Shown piece by piece: positions 29,905 through 38,752 of a stretch of DNA of 64,000 nucleotides (position 1 is the first letter of the stretch; every line of letters begins with the position of its first letter). The DNA comes from Herbaspirillum sp. GW103 (GTDB lineage Bacteria > Pseudomonadota > Gammaproteobacteria > Burkholderiales > Burkholderiaceae_D). The stretch is from assembly GCF_000261365.1 (NCBI RefSeq), contig NZ_AJVC01000003.1, forward strand, positions 1,178,001 to 1,242,000, written 5' to 3'. The notes under the pieces were generated by a model, which searched no databases, had not been told where the DNA came from, and saw nothing but the letters and a program-made list of their open reading frames with translations. The translations under genes and the position numbers were made by a program.

Positions 29905-32574
29905 ATGAAGCATCCAGCACCCATTCCGGCTGCGGCGGGGGAGAGTCAGACCGGCGGCCATCGAGACCGGCCGCCATGCCACCGCGCGTGGCGGGCGGAA
30001 CGTGCGCCGCATGGCAGTCCGAGGAGACTGTTACCGCCGGTATGGCTGTTGTTGCTGGCGATGCTGGCCGCCTGCACCATCTGGCTTCCCGCACAGGCGC
30101 AGCCACCTGAGCCGGGCAAGGTGCTCACGGTCGGGGTTTACCAGAATCCCCCAAAAATCTTCTTCGATGGCGAAGGCACGGCCAGCGGACTGCACATCGA
30201 TCTGATCCGACTCATCGCCGAGCGCGAGCACTGGCAACTGCGCTTCGTCCCCTGTGAGTGGCAGGCCTGCCTGCAGCAGGTGGAGAACGGCCAGATCGAC
30301 CTGTTGCCTGACGTGGCATGGACCGAGGAGCGCGAAAAACTGATGCGTTTTTCGACCGTTCCGGCGCTCTACAGCTGGTCCATTCTCTATCGCAACCGCT
30401 CGGTGGCGATCAACTCCATCTTCGATCTCAAGGACAAGCGGATAGGCCTGCTGGAAAACTCGGTGCAGTCCAATTATTTCCGCAACCTGATGGACAACTC
30501 CGGCATCAAGGTCCAGCTGGTCGCGCTGCACAGCATCGAGGACGGGTTCAGGATGGCGGCAGCGGGAGAGATCGATGGCCTCGTGGCCAGCCAGCAGGTC
30601 GGCGACATGCTGGTCGACCGCTATCACCTGGCCGATACCAACATCGTATTCCAGCCGGTGAAGCTGTTCTTCGTGAGCGCCAGACAGCAGCCCCCCGAGA
30701 TTCTGGCTGCGGTCGACCGTGCGCTCAGCCAGTGGCAGGGCGATCCCGATTCCATCTATTTCAAGATCCTGCGCAAATGGGGGCGCGGCAATACCACCCT
30801 GCCCGCCTATGTCTGGTGGCTGCTGTGTGGCGCACTGGCGCTGTTGCTGGGCGCCCTGGGCATCGCGGCCTATCTGCGACGCGAAGTGGCCCGGCGCACG
30901 GCCCGATTGCAGCAGAGCGAAACCTCGCTGCGCATCGCGGCAGCGGCCTTCCACTCCTCCGAGGCGATCTGGGTGATGGACGCCAACCGCAAGGTGCTCG
31001 ATGCCAATGCCGCCTTTACTGCACTGACCGGCTACCAGCAGCACGAGGTACCCGCCTCAGGCATGCCGCCGTGCCAGCGCGAAGAAGACCATGAGGATTT
31101 CCGCGCACGACTGTGGGCACTGGTCCAGCGCGACGGCAAGTGGCAGGGAGAGCTGCGCGTCTGCCGCAGCAATGGCGAGTCCTTCTACGCCGTGGTGACG
31201 CTGACTGCCGTTGCCGATCCGAGCGGACGCATTACGCACTATGTCGGCACCCAGGTCGACATCAGCGACCAGAAACGTCTGCAGGAGGAGACCCGGCAAC
31301 TGGCCTTCTATGACCCTCTCACCGGGCTGCCCAACCGACGCTTGCTGCTCGACAGGATCGCCGCCGCCAGCGCTCTGGGAGATCAGGCCGCCCTGTTCTT
31401 CATCGACATCGACAACTTCAAGGACCTCAACGATGCGCTGGGGCATTCGATCGGCGATCGTCTGCTGTGCCAGATTGCCGCACGTCTGCAGGAACTGGCT
31501 GCAGGCGCCCTGGTGGCGCGCCTGGGTGGAGATGAGTTCGTGGTGTTGCAACAGCAGCCAGCGGCGACGCAGGCAATCATCGAGGAGACCGCCACCGGAT
31601 TTGCCCAGCGCATCGTCGCAGCCATGGAGCAGCGATTCGATCTGGACGGGCTCAGCCATTTCGCGACCTGCTCGGTCGGTGTAGCGCTGATGCAGGAACA
31701 AGGCGCCAGCGTCGAAGACCTGCTGCGCCAGGGAGACCTGGCCATGTACGCGGCCAAGCAGAAAGGACGCAATACCTGCTGCCTGTTTGACCAGGCCATG
31801 GAGCATGCGCTGCATTTCCGTACGGGCCTGGAGAGCGATCTGCGGCGCGCCATCGGCAGCAGCGAATTCCTGCTGCATTACCAGCCGCAGCGCGACCAGG
31901 CCGGCAATCTGATCGGCGTGGAAGCCCTGGCGCGCTGGAACAGCCCCTTCCGGGGCAGCGTCTCACCGGCCATCTTCATTCCGGTAGCCGAGTCATCGGG
32001 ACTGATCCTGCCGCTGGGCCACTGGGTCTTCCAGCAGGCCTGTCGGCAATCTGTCCGATGGAATCGCGACAGTCGTCGTCAGCCCGTGGTGATCGCAGTC
32101 AACGTCAGCGCAGTACAGGTACGCCAGCCCGACTTCGTGCAGTGCATGCTGGAAACGATCAAGGCGACCGGCGCCGACCCCTGTCATCTCAAGCTGGAGT
32201 TGACCGAATCGGCCATGGTCGACGATGTTCAGTCCACCATCGAGAAGATGATGGAACTCAAGCAGCATGGCCTGGCCTTGTCACTGGATGACTTCGGAAC
32301 GGGCTATTCCTCGTTGTCTCTGGTCAAGCGCCTGCCCATCGACCAGCTCAAGATCGATCAGTCGTTCGTACGCGAACTGTTGTTTGCGCCCAGCGACGTG
32401 GCCATTGCCAAGAGCATCATCACGCTGGCCGATGCCCTGGGCCTGGAAGTGATTGCCGAAGGCGTGGAAACCCGCGAGCAGCAACAGTTCCTGGCGGCAC
32501 TGGGTTGCACGCGCTATCAGGGCTACCTGTTCGGACGTCCGATGCCGGCCGAGCAGTTTGAAGACGTCTGTTGA
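29905..32574 (+). CDS. Periplasmic-sensor diguanylate cyclase/phosphodiesterase (PBPb-PAS-GGDEF-EAL)
   Basis: Membrane c-di-GMP enzyme of 889 aa. A hydrophobic signal or anchor (about 43-65) is followed by a family-3 solute-binding domain (about 72-290), a membrane segment (about 305-325), a PAS domain (about 345-455), GGDEF (GGDEF at 541-545) and EAL (EALARW at 673). Both catalytic domains look complete: the GGDEF motif is intact, and EAL, NVS, LELTES, DDFGTGYSSL and EGVET are all present, so synthesis or hydrolysis is possible. The periplasmic domain suggests sensing of an amino-acid-like or other small ligand. It diverges from the ECF sigma gene across a region with a Fur-like box; a link to iron is only a possibility. 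Confidence 0.92.
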   Translation: MKHPAPIPAAAGESQTGGHRDRPPCHRAWRAERAPHGSPRRLLPPVWLLLLAMLAACTIWLPAQAQPPEPGKVLTVGVYQNPPKIFFDGEGTASGLHIDLIRLIAEREHWQLRFVPCEWQACLQQVENGQIDLLPDVAWTEEREKLMRFSTVPALYSWSILYRNRSVAINSIFDLKDKRIGLLENSVQSNYFRNLMDNSGIKVQLVALHSIEDGFRMAAAGEIDGLVASQQVGDMLVDRYHLADTNIVFQPVKLFFVSARQQPPEILAAVDRALSQWQGDPDSIYFKILRKWGRGNTTLPAYVWWLLCGALALLLGALGIAAYLRREVARRTARLQQSETSLRIAAAAFHSSEAIWVMDANRKVLDANAAFTALTGYQQHEVPASGMPPCQREEDHEDFRARLWALVQRDGKWQGELRVCRSNGESFYAVVTLTAVADPSGRITHYVGTQVDISDQKRLQEETRQLAFYDPLTGLPNRRLLLDRIAAASALGDQAALFFIDIDNFKDLNDALGHSIGDRLLCQIAARLQELAAGALVARLGGDEFVVLQQQPAATQAIIEETATGFAQRIVAAMEQRFDLDGLSHFATCSVGVALMQEQGASVEDLLRQGDLAMYAAKQKGRNTCCLFDQAMEHALHFRTGLESDLRRAIGSSEFLLHYQPQRDQAGNLIGVEALARWNSPFRGSVSPAIFIPVAESSGLILPLGHWVFQQACRQSVRWNRDSRRQPVVIAVNVSAVQVRQPDFVQCMLETIKATGADPCHLKLELTESAMVDDVQSTIEKMMELKQHGLALSLDDFGTGYSSLSLVKRLPIDQLKIDQSFVRELLFAPSDVAIAKSIITLADALGLEVIAEGVETREQQQFLAALGCTRYQGYLFGRPMPAEQFEDVC

Positions 32575-32625
32575 GGCTTGAACCCGGGCTCAAACCGACG
32601 CCCTGCAGGGCGGACAAGCTGATGA

Positions 32626-33174
32626 TTACCGCTTGCTCAATGGAAGCATGCGCGAGAGAGTTCCATCTTTAACGACAAGTTGATGATAGAGCGCACCGCA
32701 GACATGCAGGCCAATCAAGGCCAACAGCGCCCAGACCGAGGCAATATGCCAATCTCCGATCGTGGCCAGCAGATCAGAATTTACCGGGAAGATGGCGGGC
32801 AACTGCATCAAACCGAAGAAGGACAGGTTCCAGCCTCGCTCTGCAGCGTTCATCCAGCCCAGGATGGGTGAGATGGCCAGAAGAAGGTAGAGTCCGCCAT
32901 GCACGAGCTTGGCGACAACCACGGTGAGCGTCACACGCGTATGGAGCGGTTTGGGCGCCGGACTGATCAGGCGCCAGATCAGTCTGGCCAGCATGACCAG
33001 GAGAATCAGCAATCCTACCGAGATGTGCAGACTGACCAATCCTTCGGGCGATTGCAGATCGTCCACATCTGGCATGGTCCAGCCTATGGTGCACTGGGCG
33101 ATGATGAGCAGCACCGTGATCCAATGGAAAAACTTGGCGATGGGTGAATATTGTTCTTGAACACTGTTGGACAT
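32626..33174 (-). CDS. Cytochrome b561 family protein
   Basis: Four-helix dihaem b membrane protein of 182 aa that probably passes electrons between quinones and periplasmic acceptors. Histidines sit in the usual places: FFHW near 17, SLHISVG near 50, LVHGGLYL near 90, GDWHIAS near 140 and IGLHVCGALYHQ near 155. ATG at 33174 has GGAG 6 nt upstream, so the longer frame to 33219 is not used. It lies 45 bp after the histidine kinase gene and probably closes that operon, a combination seen with QseBC/PmrAB-like systems. Confidence 0.9.
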   Translation of the reverse strand: MSNSVQEQYSPIAKFFHWITVLLIIAQCTIGWTMPDVDDLQSPEGLVSLHISVGLLILLVMLARLIWRLISPAPKPLHTRVTLTVVVAKLVHGGLYLLLAISPILGWMNAAERGWNLSFFGLMQLPAIFPVNSDLLATIGDWHIASVWALLALIGLHVCGALYHQLVVKDGTLSRMLPLSKR

Positions 33175-33219
33175 GATGGCTCCTTGGATTTCACTGATTT
33201 GGACTTCTGTTTGACGCAC

Positions 33220-34569
33220 TCATTGATTCGGGATGTTGACCGCCACGCGCAGTCCAGTTTGACTTGACTCGTCACTGAAGCCCAGCGTGATGCTCGCCCC
33301 CAGTCTGTCTGCGATGGCCTTGACGATGGACAGGCCCAGGCCGGAGCCGACCTGATCGCTACCCAGCAACCGGTGGAACGCCTCGAAGATTCGCTCCCGC
33401 TCGATCACAGGGATACCTGGCCCGCTATCTTCAACAATCAAGGCCACGTTTTTATCGTCAACTTCGATTGAAAGATCCACCTTGCCCCCATTCGGCGTAT
33501 ACCGCACGGCGTTATCAACAAGATTTCTGAGGAGCGAAAACAGATCGAGTTCGCTCACCATCAGATGAGCATCTCGCTGACCATCCACGCCGATATCGAT
33601 CTGCTTGGACTCGGCCAATGGCATGAGCTGCTCCAACACCCGACGATAAACGGATTGGACGGAGACGGGTGTATCGACCACCGACACGGACGACTGAGCC
33701 TTTGCCAGGTCCAGCAGCTGATTGAGAAGATTGCGACCTCTGTCGATTCCATCACGTAATGCGTGCAAGCGTTGCCGCGCCTGCTCCGGCATGTCGGCTT
33801 GCGCCAACCTTTCCGCCTGCAGAGAGATGGCCGTCATGGGGGAGCGCAGTTCATGTGCGGCGTCCGCAACAAAGCGCCGCTGCGACGCCATCGATTGCTC
33901 GACCCGACCCAGCAGTCGGTTGATGGCCACCGCAAACGGTCTTACTTCAACAGGGAAGTGACTGGTCTGTACCGGATGCAATTGCTCATCCTGGCGCTGG
34001 TCCACTTCCCTGGATAATGCCGCGATGGGACGGAACATTTTCCGGATCAGATCGGCGACGATCAGCAGCAGGACCGGCATCAGGAGCAGGAAGGGCATGA
34101 CGGTCCTCAAGGCACCGTCTCTGGCGATTTCATCGCGAAAATCGGACTCTTGTGCAACGGCGATGCGTTCTCCACCCGGCATGGTCTGAACCAGCACGCG
34201 GAAATTCTCTCCCGCAGCGTCAAGATTGTGCAGGCCATCGGTCAGGTTGGACGGCAGAGGGAGTGCTTCTTCAGCAGCCACTTCGGCTTTGCTGGCGGCA
34301 TAGCCAAGATGTTGAACGATGACGCGAGACTCTTCGTTCGACGAAGCGAAACTGACCTCAGGCACGGGAGAGCCAGGCGAAAGTCGCTGGCGTTCCATCA
34401 GATGTGCGATCTGACGAAGCACATCGTCCTGCAACTCGTGCGCTTCATCCAGCGCGGAGGCGAATGAAAACACCCCTGCCACAACGGCTACGGCCAGTAT
34501 CGCCATGCAAAGTGTGACGGATAGCTTCAGCTGAACCGATTCGTTCAGCCGCCTTTTGAGACCATCCAT
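33220..34569 (-). CDS. Sensor histidine kinase, QseC/PmrB-like
   Basis: Membrane kinase of 449 aa. TM1 is at about 15-38, a periplasmic sensor region at about 40-150, TM2 at about 155-172, HAMP at about 173-225, then the phosphoacceptor H near 240 in AAHELRSPM. ATP-binding boxes follow: N box (LRNLVDNAVRYTP), G1 (EDSGPGIP) and G2 (GSGLGLSI). The gene overlaps the response-regulator stop by 25 bp, typical of cognate pairs. The sensed signal is not evident; QseC/PmrB relatives respond to metals, pH or envelope stress. Confidence 0.93.
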   Translation of the reverse strand: MDGLKRRLNESVQLKLSVTLCMAILAVAVVAGVFSFASALDEAHELQDDVLRQIAHLMERQRLSPGSPVPEVSFASSNEESRVIVQHLGYAASKAEVAAEEALPLPSNLTDGLHNLDAAGENFRVLVQTMPGGERIAVAQESDFRDEIARDGALRTVMPFLLLMPVLLLIVADLIRKMFRPIAALSREVDQRQDEQLHPVQTSHFPVEVRPFAVAINRLLGRVEQSMASQRRFVADAAHELRSPMTAISLQAERLAQADMPEQARQRLHALRDGIDRGRNLLNQLLDLAKAQSSVSVVDTPVSVQSVYRRVLEQLMPLAESKQIDIGVDGQRDAHLMVSELDLFSLLRNLVDNAVRYTPNGGKVDLSIEVDDKNVALIVEDSGPGIPVIERERIFEAFHRLLGSDQVGSGLGLSIVKAIADRLGASITLGFSDESSQTGLRVAVNIPNQ

Positions 34570-35210
34570 CCTACCCCCCTGACGTTTTTGATGATGTCGC
34601 TGCCAAGCTTTCTGCGCAAGGCGTGGATCAAATACTCGACCGCGTTGCTTTCGACTTCCTCGTTCCAGCCATAGATTCTGTCTTCCAATTCGCTGCGCGA
34701 CAGAATTGCTCCCGGACGTATCAGCAATGCGTGGAGCAGAGCGAACTCTCGGTTGGACAATTGCGTCGCGCCTCCCTCTGGCAGACTTGCCTCCTTGCTG
34801 ACCGGGTCAAGTGACACCAGTCCATTGGTGAGCAAAGGAGAAGCCATTCCCCCCTTGCGCCTCAGGACCGCGCGCATGCGGGCCAGCAGCTCGGCCATCT
34901 GGAAGGGCTTGAGGACGTAGTCGTCTGCGCCGCCATCCAGTCCTTGCAGCCGATCATCAAGCCCGTCGCGCGCCGTGATGATCAGCAAGGGAATCGGGAT
35001 GTTCTTCGCGCGTATGCTTCTCAACACATCCAACCCGTCTTTGCCTGGCAATCCCAGGTCCAGCAGGGCAATGTCGTAATGCTGGCTGGTGATGGTGGTG
35101 ACGGCAAGCTGTCCGTCCTTGACCCAGTCCACCGCGTACGACGCATCCTTCAACGCGGCCTGGATCGCCTCGCCAATCATTGCGTCGTCTTCGACCAGCA
35201 GTACCCGCAT
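34545..35210 (-). CDS. OmpR-family response regulator, QseB/PmrA-like
   Basis: Two-domain regulator of 221 aa: receiver (1-115) with acidic pair ED at 7-8, phosphoacceptor D51 in LLDLGLPG and K in KPF near 101, then a winged-helix DNA-binding domain (about 125-220; LSNREFALLHALL, VEYLIHALRRKLG). ATG at 35210 has GGAGG 4 nt upstream. It is translated with the kinase. PmrA/QseB proteins bind tandem half-sites with an 11-bp period, and three CTTAG repeats with that period lie in this locus. Confidence 0.94.
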   Translation of the reverse strand: MRVLLVEDDAMIGEAIQAALKDASYAVDWVKDGQLAVTTITSQHYDIALLDLGLPGKDGLDVLRSIRAKNIPIPLLIITARDGLDDRLQGLDGGADDYVLKPFQMAELLARMRAVLRRKGGMASPLLTNGLVSLDPVSKEASLPEGGATQLSNREFALLHALLIRPGAILSRSELEDRIYGWNEEVESNAVEYLIHALRRKLGSDIIKNVRGVGWMVSKGG

Positions 35211-35231
35211 GTTGCCTCCGTTGGAATGGTG

Positions 35232-35990
35232 TCAATGTGCTGCCGTTGCCGCCCTCTGCCGGAACACCAGCATGGCGCACAGCATGAACGCCAGCAACGC
35301 GATGGACGCACCGTAGCGGCTCAGGGCCAGGCCACCGGCACTCAGGGGTTTGTCGAGAAAGTCGCCCACCACGGCGCCCAGTGGTCGTGTCAGAATGAAC
35401 GCTGCCCAGAATAGCAGGGTGCGGGAGATTTTTGTTCCGTAGTAGGCCAACACCAACAAAACGAGCAGTCCACCGAAAACCGCAGCCGCACCGGTATAAC
35501 CCAGTCCTGCGCTATCGGCCGTCCAGTCCCCGAGTGCCGTGCCCAATGTCTGCGAAAACATGATGGTCATCCAGTAGAACATTTCTGCTCGCGGGCTGCT
35601 TACCGTGTTCACGGAAACAGAGCCGAGCATGCGCTTCCAAAGCAACAGGGACGCCAGCAAAAGCGCGGACAACAAGGTCGTGCCACCGGCGTAACCGATC
35701 CCCAAGGAGCGATCCGCAAAATCAGCCAGCGTGGTACCGACGGTGGTGGTGGCGATAATCGTGGCCCAATAGATCAAGGGATGGAAAGTTTTGGACTTGA
35801 TCTGGTACGCCACAGCGATCAGGAAGAGTGCAGCGAAGATGCCCGTACTGGTCAGATAGCCGAGGTTCATCGACATGGAGGCCGCGTCACCTCCGGTCTC
35901 GCCAAGCGTGGTCGCTGCGATCTTGATGAGCCAGAATCCCAGAGTCACTTCGGGCACTTTTGCCAAGACATTTTCAGAATATGTTTTCAT
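35232..35990 (-). CDS. COG4705-like membrane protein, copy 1
   Basis: Integral membrane protein of 252 aa, function not established. It is built from four repeats, each beginning with an aromatic pair and T/S-x-G-x(3-4)-D: FWLIKIAATTLGETGGD (19-35), YWATIIATTTVGTTLAD, YWMTIMFSQTLGTALGD and FWAAFILTRPLGAVVGD. This suggests pseudo-fourfold helical hairpins with conserved Asp and Thr in the membrane. It lies 21 bp before the response-regulator gene, directly after a paralogue, so both are probably co-expressed with the two-component system. Confidence 0.85.
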   Translation of the reverse strand: MKTYSENVLAKVPEVTLGFWLIKIAATTLGETGGDAASMSMNLGYLTSTGIFAALFLIAVAYQIKSKTFHPLIYWATIIATTTVGTTLADFADRSLGIGYAGGTTLLSALLLASLLLWKRMLGSVSVNTVSSPRAEMFYWMTIMFSQTLGTALGDWTADSAGLGYTGAAAVFGGLLVLLVLAYYGTKISRTLLFWAAFILTRPLGAVVGDFLDKPLSAGGLALSRYGASIALLAFMLCAMLVFRQRAATAAH

Positions 35991-36059
35991 CTATCTTCCT
36001 TCGAAATTGATTGTAGACGCAGCAGTTCGTCGATCCAATGTTTGATCGGCCGCAGATGT

Positions 36060-36830
36060 TCAGGCTGATCGCTGCCTGCTGGTGCCGACCTGTGCGGCGG
36101 CGACCAGCATGATGATGACCGCCAGAAACAACGCACTGATCCACATCGTTCCCATTCCCAAGCCACCGTCCGCCTTGTTCTGGGTCAGCAGATCGCCCAG
36201 CGCTGCACCGAAAGGTCGTGTCAGGATATAGCCAATCCAGAAGCTGGCGACCGCATTGCCACCCCGGCGCCAGGCGAGGTAGGTGATAGCGATCAGCGTG
36301 CCGAAGATCAGCGCACCCCATGCGAATCCCAGGCCCAATGCTTCTGTTGCCAGGTCGCCAGCGGCAGTGCCCAGAGCAAAAGTGCACAGAATGGCGGCCC
36401 AATAGAAAAGCTCTCTGCGACGTGACACGATATGGTGAATGGACAGGCTGTGCTCGACGCGATACCACACGAAGAAAATCACGGCGAGCAACAGAGAGAA
36501 GACACTGGTACTGACATAAAGGCTGATGCCCAGGTTATCAGTCAGGAGATCGGTAATCTGAGTGCCCACGATGCTGACCAGTATCACGCTCATCCAATAG
36601 AGCCAGGGGATATGCCGGCGAGTCTTCAACTGGGCAAAAAGAACGACTGCAAGGATGCTTGCCATGATCGCGCTGGTGATTGCCTGGCCCCATCCAACAT
36701 GGAATGCGAGAAAATCCGCCCCGGTCTCACCTACGGTAGTCGACATGATCTTGATGATCCAGAACGACAAACCGACTTCGGGAACCTTGTTCAGCCAGTG
36801 CGTGGGACGTTCAACATTAGACATGATCAT
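36060..36830 (-). CDS. COG4705-like membrane protein, copy 2
   Basis: Paralogue (256 aa) of the protein at 35232-35990 with the same four repeats: FWIIKIMSTTVGETGAD, YWMSVILVSIVGTQITD, YWAAILCTFALGTAAGD and FWIGYILTRPFGAALGD. ATG at 36830 follows AGGAG by 6 nt; the longer frame to 36890 has no ribosome site and overlaps a CTTAG repeat. About eight membrane segments are visible. Function unknown. Tandem duplication next to a two-component system and a PAP2 phosphatase points to an envelope role, but this is context only. Confidence 0.85.
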   Translation of the reverse strand: MIMSNVERPTHWLNKVPEVGLSFWIIKIMSTTVGETGADFLAFHVGWGQAITSAIMASILAVVLFAQLKTRRHIPWLYWMSVILVSIVGTQITDLLTDNLGISLYVSTSVFSLLLAVIFFVWYRVEHSLSIHHIVSRRRELFYWAAILCTFALGTAAGDLATEALGLGFAWGALIFGTLIAITYLAWRRGGNAVASFWIGYILTRPFGAALGDLLTQNKADGGLGMGTMWISALFLAVIIMLVAAAQVGTSRQRSA

Positions 36831-36878
36831 GTCGCTCTCCTGACAGAAATTTGATGGTGAGAAGTCTGGACCGTCGCA

Positions 36879-36894
36879 CTTAGCTCTCACTTAG
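36879..36894 (+). promoter_or_regulatory. Tandem CTTAG repeat, candidate regulator site 1
   Basis: CTTAG at 36879-36883 and 36890-36894, an 11-bp period, lies 49 bp upstream of the second COG4705-like gene and overlaps the stop region of the PAP2 gene. It resembles PmrA/QseB boxes (CTTAA-type half-sites spaced 11 bp). Confidence 0.45.
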
Positions 36895-37493
36895 CTGGTG
36901 CCACGGACCCATCCATTGGCGATGAACCTGGAGAGAAGACGGCAGTGGATGCGGATCGTCACCAGGTAAATGGCATCAAGACACCAAACAGGAAGGCGGT
37001 GCATGAGGATTGCGCTGAGCATCGCCACGATGGCGGCCCCCGCCATATCGAAGGGGAAGTGCACGCCGAGATAGATACGTGCCCAGGCCAACGGCAGACC
37101 AAAAATGCAGAGGATAATCCCGGAAAGTCTCAACGAAGGGGCGAGCAGGAAACTGAAGGCCACCGCCCACCACAGCGACAGATGATCGCTGGGAAAAGAA
37201 GAGTCGGCGGCATGCGGGATCAGTGTGTGTCCCAGTCCGATCATGAAAGGACGAGGATGCCACCAGACCATGCCGATGAGCTGATTGGCGGACAATGCGA
37301 TCAGGCCGGCTACGGTCGCGGCGAGCATGGTTCGGCGCTGAGACTCGTGGCCGCGCAACCAGATCACGGCAATCACGATCGGGACGATCCAGATTTGGAA
37401 TTCTGCGAGCACTGTGGCCAGGTCGACTGCAATCAGACTGGGATGGGCGGAGGCATTGAACCACAAGAAGACAATGTTATTGATATTTTCCAT
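36891..37493 (-). CDS. PAP2 phosphatase, undecaprenyl-diphosphatase (BcrC)-like
   Basis: Membrane phosphatase of 200 aa, likely acting on undecaprenyl diphosphate or a related lipid phosphate at the outer face of the inner membrane. PAP2 motifs in order: WWHPRPF near 77, SSFPSDHLSLWW near 95 and RIYLGVHFPFDMAG near 137. ATG at 37493 (MENINNI) begins where family similarity begins; there is no clear ribosome site, and an in-frame ATG at 37517 is an alternative. It heads the minus-strand group that includes the two-component system. PmrAB-type regulons often include lipid-phosphate enzymes, which fits the neighbourhood. Confidence 0.85.
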   Translation of the reverse strand: MENINNIVFLWFNASAHPSLIAVDLATVLAEFQIWIVPIVIAVIWLRGHESQRRTMLAATVAGLIALSANQLIGMVWWHPRPFMIGLGHTLIPHAADSSFPSDHLSLWWAVAFSFLLAPSLRLSGIILCIFGLPLAWARIYLGVHFPFDMAGAAIVAMLSAILMHRLPVWCLDAIYLVTIRIHCRLLSRFIANGWVRGTS

Positions 37494-37620
37494 GATGGAG
37501 CGCTGGCAATGAACCATGATGGACGGTCGGCTTGATGATGGCTTGCGACAACCACAACACGCGGCGCATTGCAAAATGAGCAGGAAGATTTGGTGGACAG
37601 GAGAAATGTAGCCAGGAAAA

Positions 37621-37636
37621 CTTAGCCCGGACTGAG
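37621..37636 (+). promoter_or_regulatory. Tandem CTTAG/CTGAG repeat, candidate regulator site 2
   Basis: CTTAG at 37621-37625 and CTGAG at 37632-37636, an 11-bp period with one mismatch, in the divergent region between the PAP2 gene and the 60-aa ORF. Confidence 0.4.
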
Positions 37637-37703
37637 CACGGACTGGGCCCACATGAGACAGGAAGGTATTGCGGCAGAAGCCGGACTGCAGATATCCGGG
37701 CGG

Positions 37704-37719
37704 CTAAGGCCTGGCTAAG
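37704..37719 (-). promoter_or_regulatory. Tandem CTTAG repeat, candidate regulator site 3
   Basis: On the minus strand CTTAG occurs at 37719-37715 and 37708-37704, again an 11-bp period. It faces site 2 across 67 bp. GATATC downstream on the minus strand (37691-37696) could serve as a -10 element for the PAP2 group. Confidence 0.45.
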
Positions 37720-37787
37720 TCTCGAACAATAAGCTCAAGCTGCCAGAATTATTGTCTGGCAACATCCATCAACCCAAGGAGCCATCC

Positions 37788-37970
37788 ATGACTTCAGCGA
37801 TCAGCAGTCTCTCCAGCAGCTTTTACAACAATGTTGTGGCGGCCAATCCGCGTCAAAGCGCCAGCAAGACCGACAGTGACGGAGATAATGACAACAGTCG
37901 GCCAGGTGAAGTAGAAAAGGCCAAGCCGATGTCCGGCACGCTCGGCACAATGATCGATACGCACGCCTGA
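37788..37970 (+). CDS. Small acidic protein of unknown function
   Basis: 60-aa ORF with an excellent ribosome site (AAGGAG, 6 nt before ATG at 37788). The N-terminal third is Ser-rich (SAISSLSSSFYNN), the middle is charged (SKTDSDGDNDNSRPGEVEK) and no signal peptide or membrane segment is evident. DSDGDNDNS resembles a short Asp-rich cation-binding loop but is not a complete EF-hand. It diverges from the PAP2 group across two CTTAG repeats. An inverted repeat GCCAGA...TCTGGC at 37742-37760 precedes it. No function can be assigned. Confidence 0.6.
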   Translation: MTSAISSLSSSFYNNVVAANPRQSASKTDSDGDNDNSRPGEVEKAKPMSGTLGTMIDTHA

Positions 37971-38046
37971 TGTAGTGGCAAGCCGGCCATTGCCTATCTG
38001 AATGGTCGGCTCATCGGAATGAGCGCGGACGCGCACACCACCCCGC

Positions 38047-38346
38047 TCAATGGGTCGCTCGCCGCTCGGCCATGGTCAGGTATTCGGCGTGCAGGTGTGC
38101 CGCTTCCAGCACCTGGCGACATTTCGCTCGCTCCGTAGGCAGCGCTGCCAGTTCATGCTGCAGCAATTGCTCGATGATCTCGGCGGCCTCGATGGGCTCG
38201 GTTCCCGCTGTCTGCATGGCCAGCAGGCAATTGCGTACGGTGGCACGCACCAGTTCGCCGATCGGCTCCTCCTGTTCGGACATCTCGCACAGCCGCACGA
38301 TGATGCACAGGTGGCGCCGCGCGATGCTCATGGCATTGGTACACAT
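38047..38346 (-). CDS. Conserved-looking hypothetical protein, 99 aa
   Basis: Soluble, mainly helical protein starting MCTNAMSIARR, with four cysteines in the first half and a Glu/Ala-rich helical C-terminal half. The start at 38346 is supported by AAGGAGG 5 nt upstream; the same frame extends to 38592 but without a ribosome site. I do not recognise a family. It is convergent with the 60-aa ORF and has no obvious partner. Confidence 0.6.
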   Translation of the reverse strand: MCTNAMSIARRHLCIIVRLCEMSEQEEPIGELVRATVRNCLLAMQTAGTEPIEAAEIIEQLLQHELAALPTERAKCRQVLEAAHLHAEYLTMAERRATH

Positions 38347-38752
38347 GTCTCCCTCCTTGTTGTGCAAACCAAGATAGGGCTCGCCCCGCTGCAGCGCCAT
38401 CAGGCGTTTCCTGATTTCAACACCGACAAGCTGCGGTCTTTCCCATGCCATGACACCGGATCCACGCCGCCTTGCGAGCGGACCTGGGGGCACCACGGGG
38501 AAGAACGGACCGCCTGGCGCCACCTCGCCATGAGAACTTGCAGGAGCGCATTCCCGGCCTGCGGCAACGCTGGAAAAAGCATGCCACAGCATGCTGTGAC
38601 AGGTGTCCAGAAAAAAATTCTGTGCGGTTTGACCAGCCTACTTTGCATCCAGTGCAGGCGCGCGCGCCCGTATTCTTGAAGCAATAGCTCAAGCGCTCTC
38701 ATTCGTGGCTATGCCCCACTCTCATCGTCATTCCCTTTTTCTGGAGCAAGAC
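38347..38752. other. Intergenic region before the HAD gene
   Basis: 406 bp with no supported gene. An imperfect inverted repeat CTTGAAGC-AATA-GCTCAAG lies at 38674-38692, about 60 bp upstream of the HAD start, and may be regulatory. Otherwise nothing recognisable; plus-strand frames here lack ribosome sites. Confidence 0.5.

Noticed and set aside
32599..32612. Perfect GC palindrome CGCCCTGCAGGGCG after the GGDEF-EAL gene as terminator
   Set aside because: It has no loop-plus-T-tract structure on either strand.
37742..37760. Inverted repeat GCCAGA...TCTGGC as a terminator
   Set aside because: Short stem without a T-tract and placed just before a start codon; at most an operator for the small ORF.
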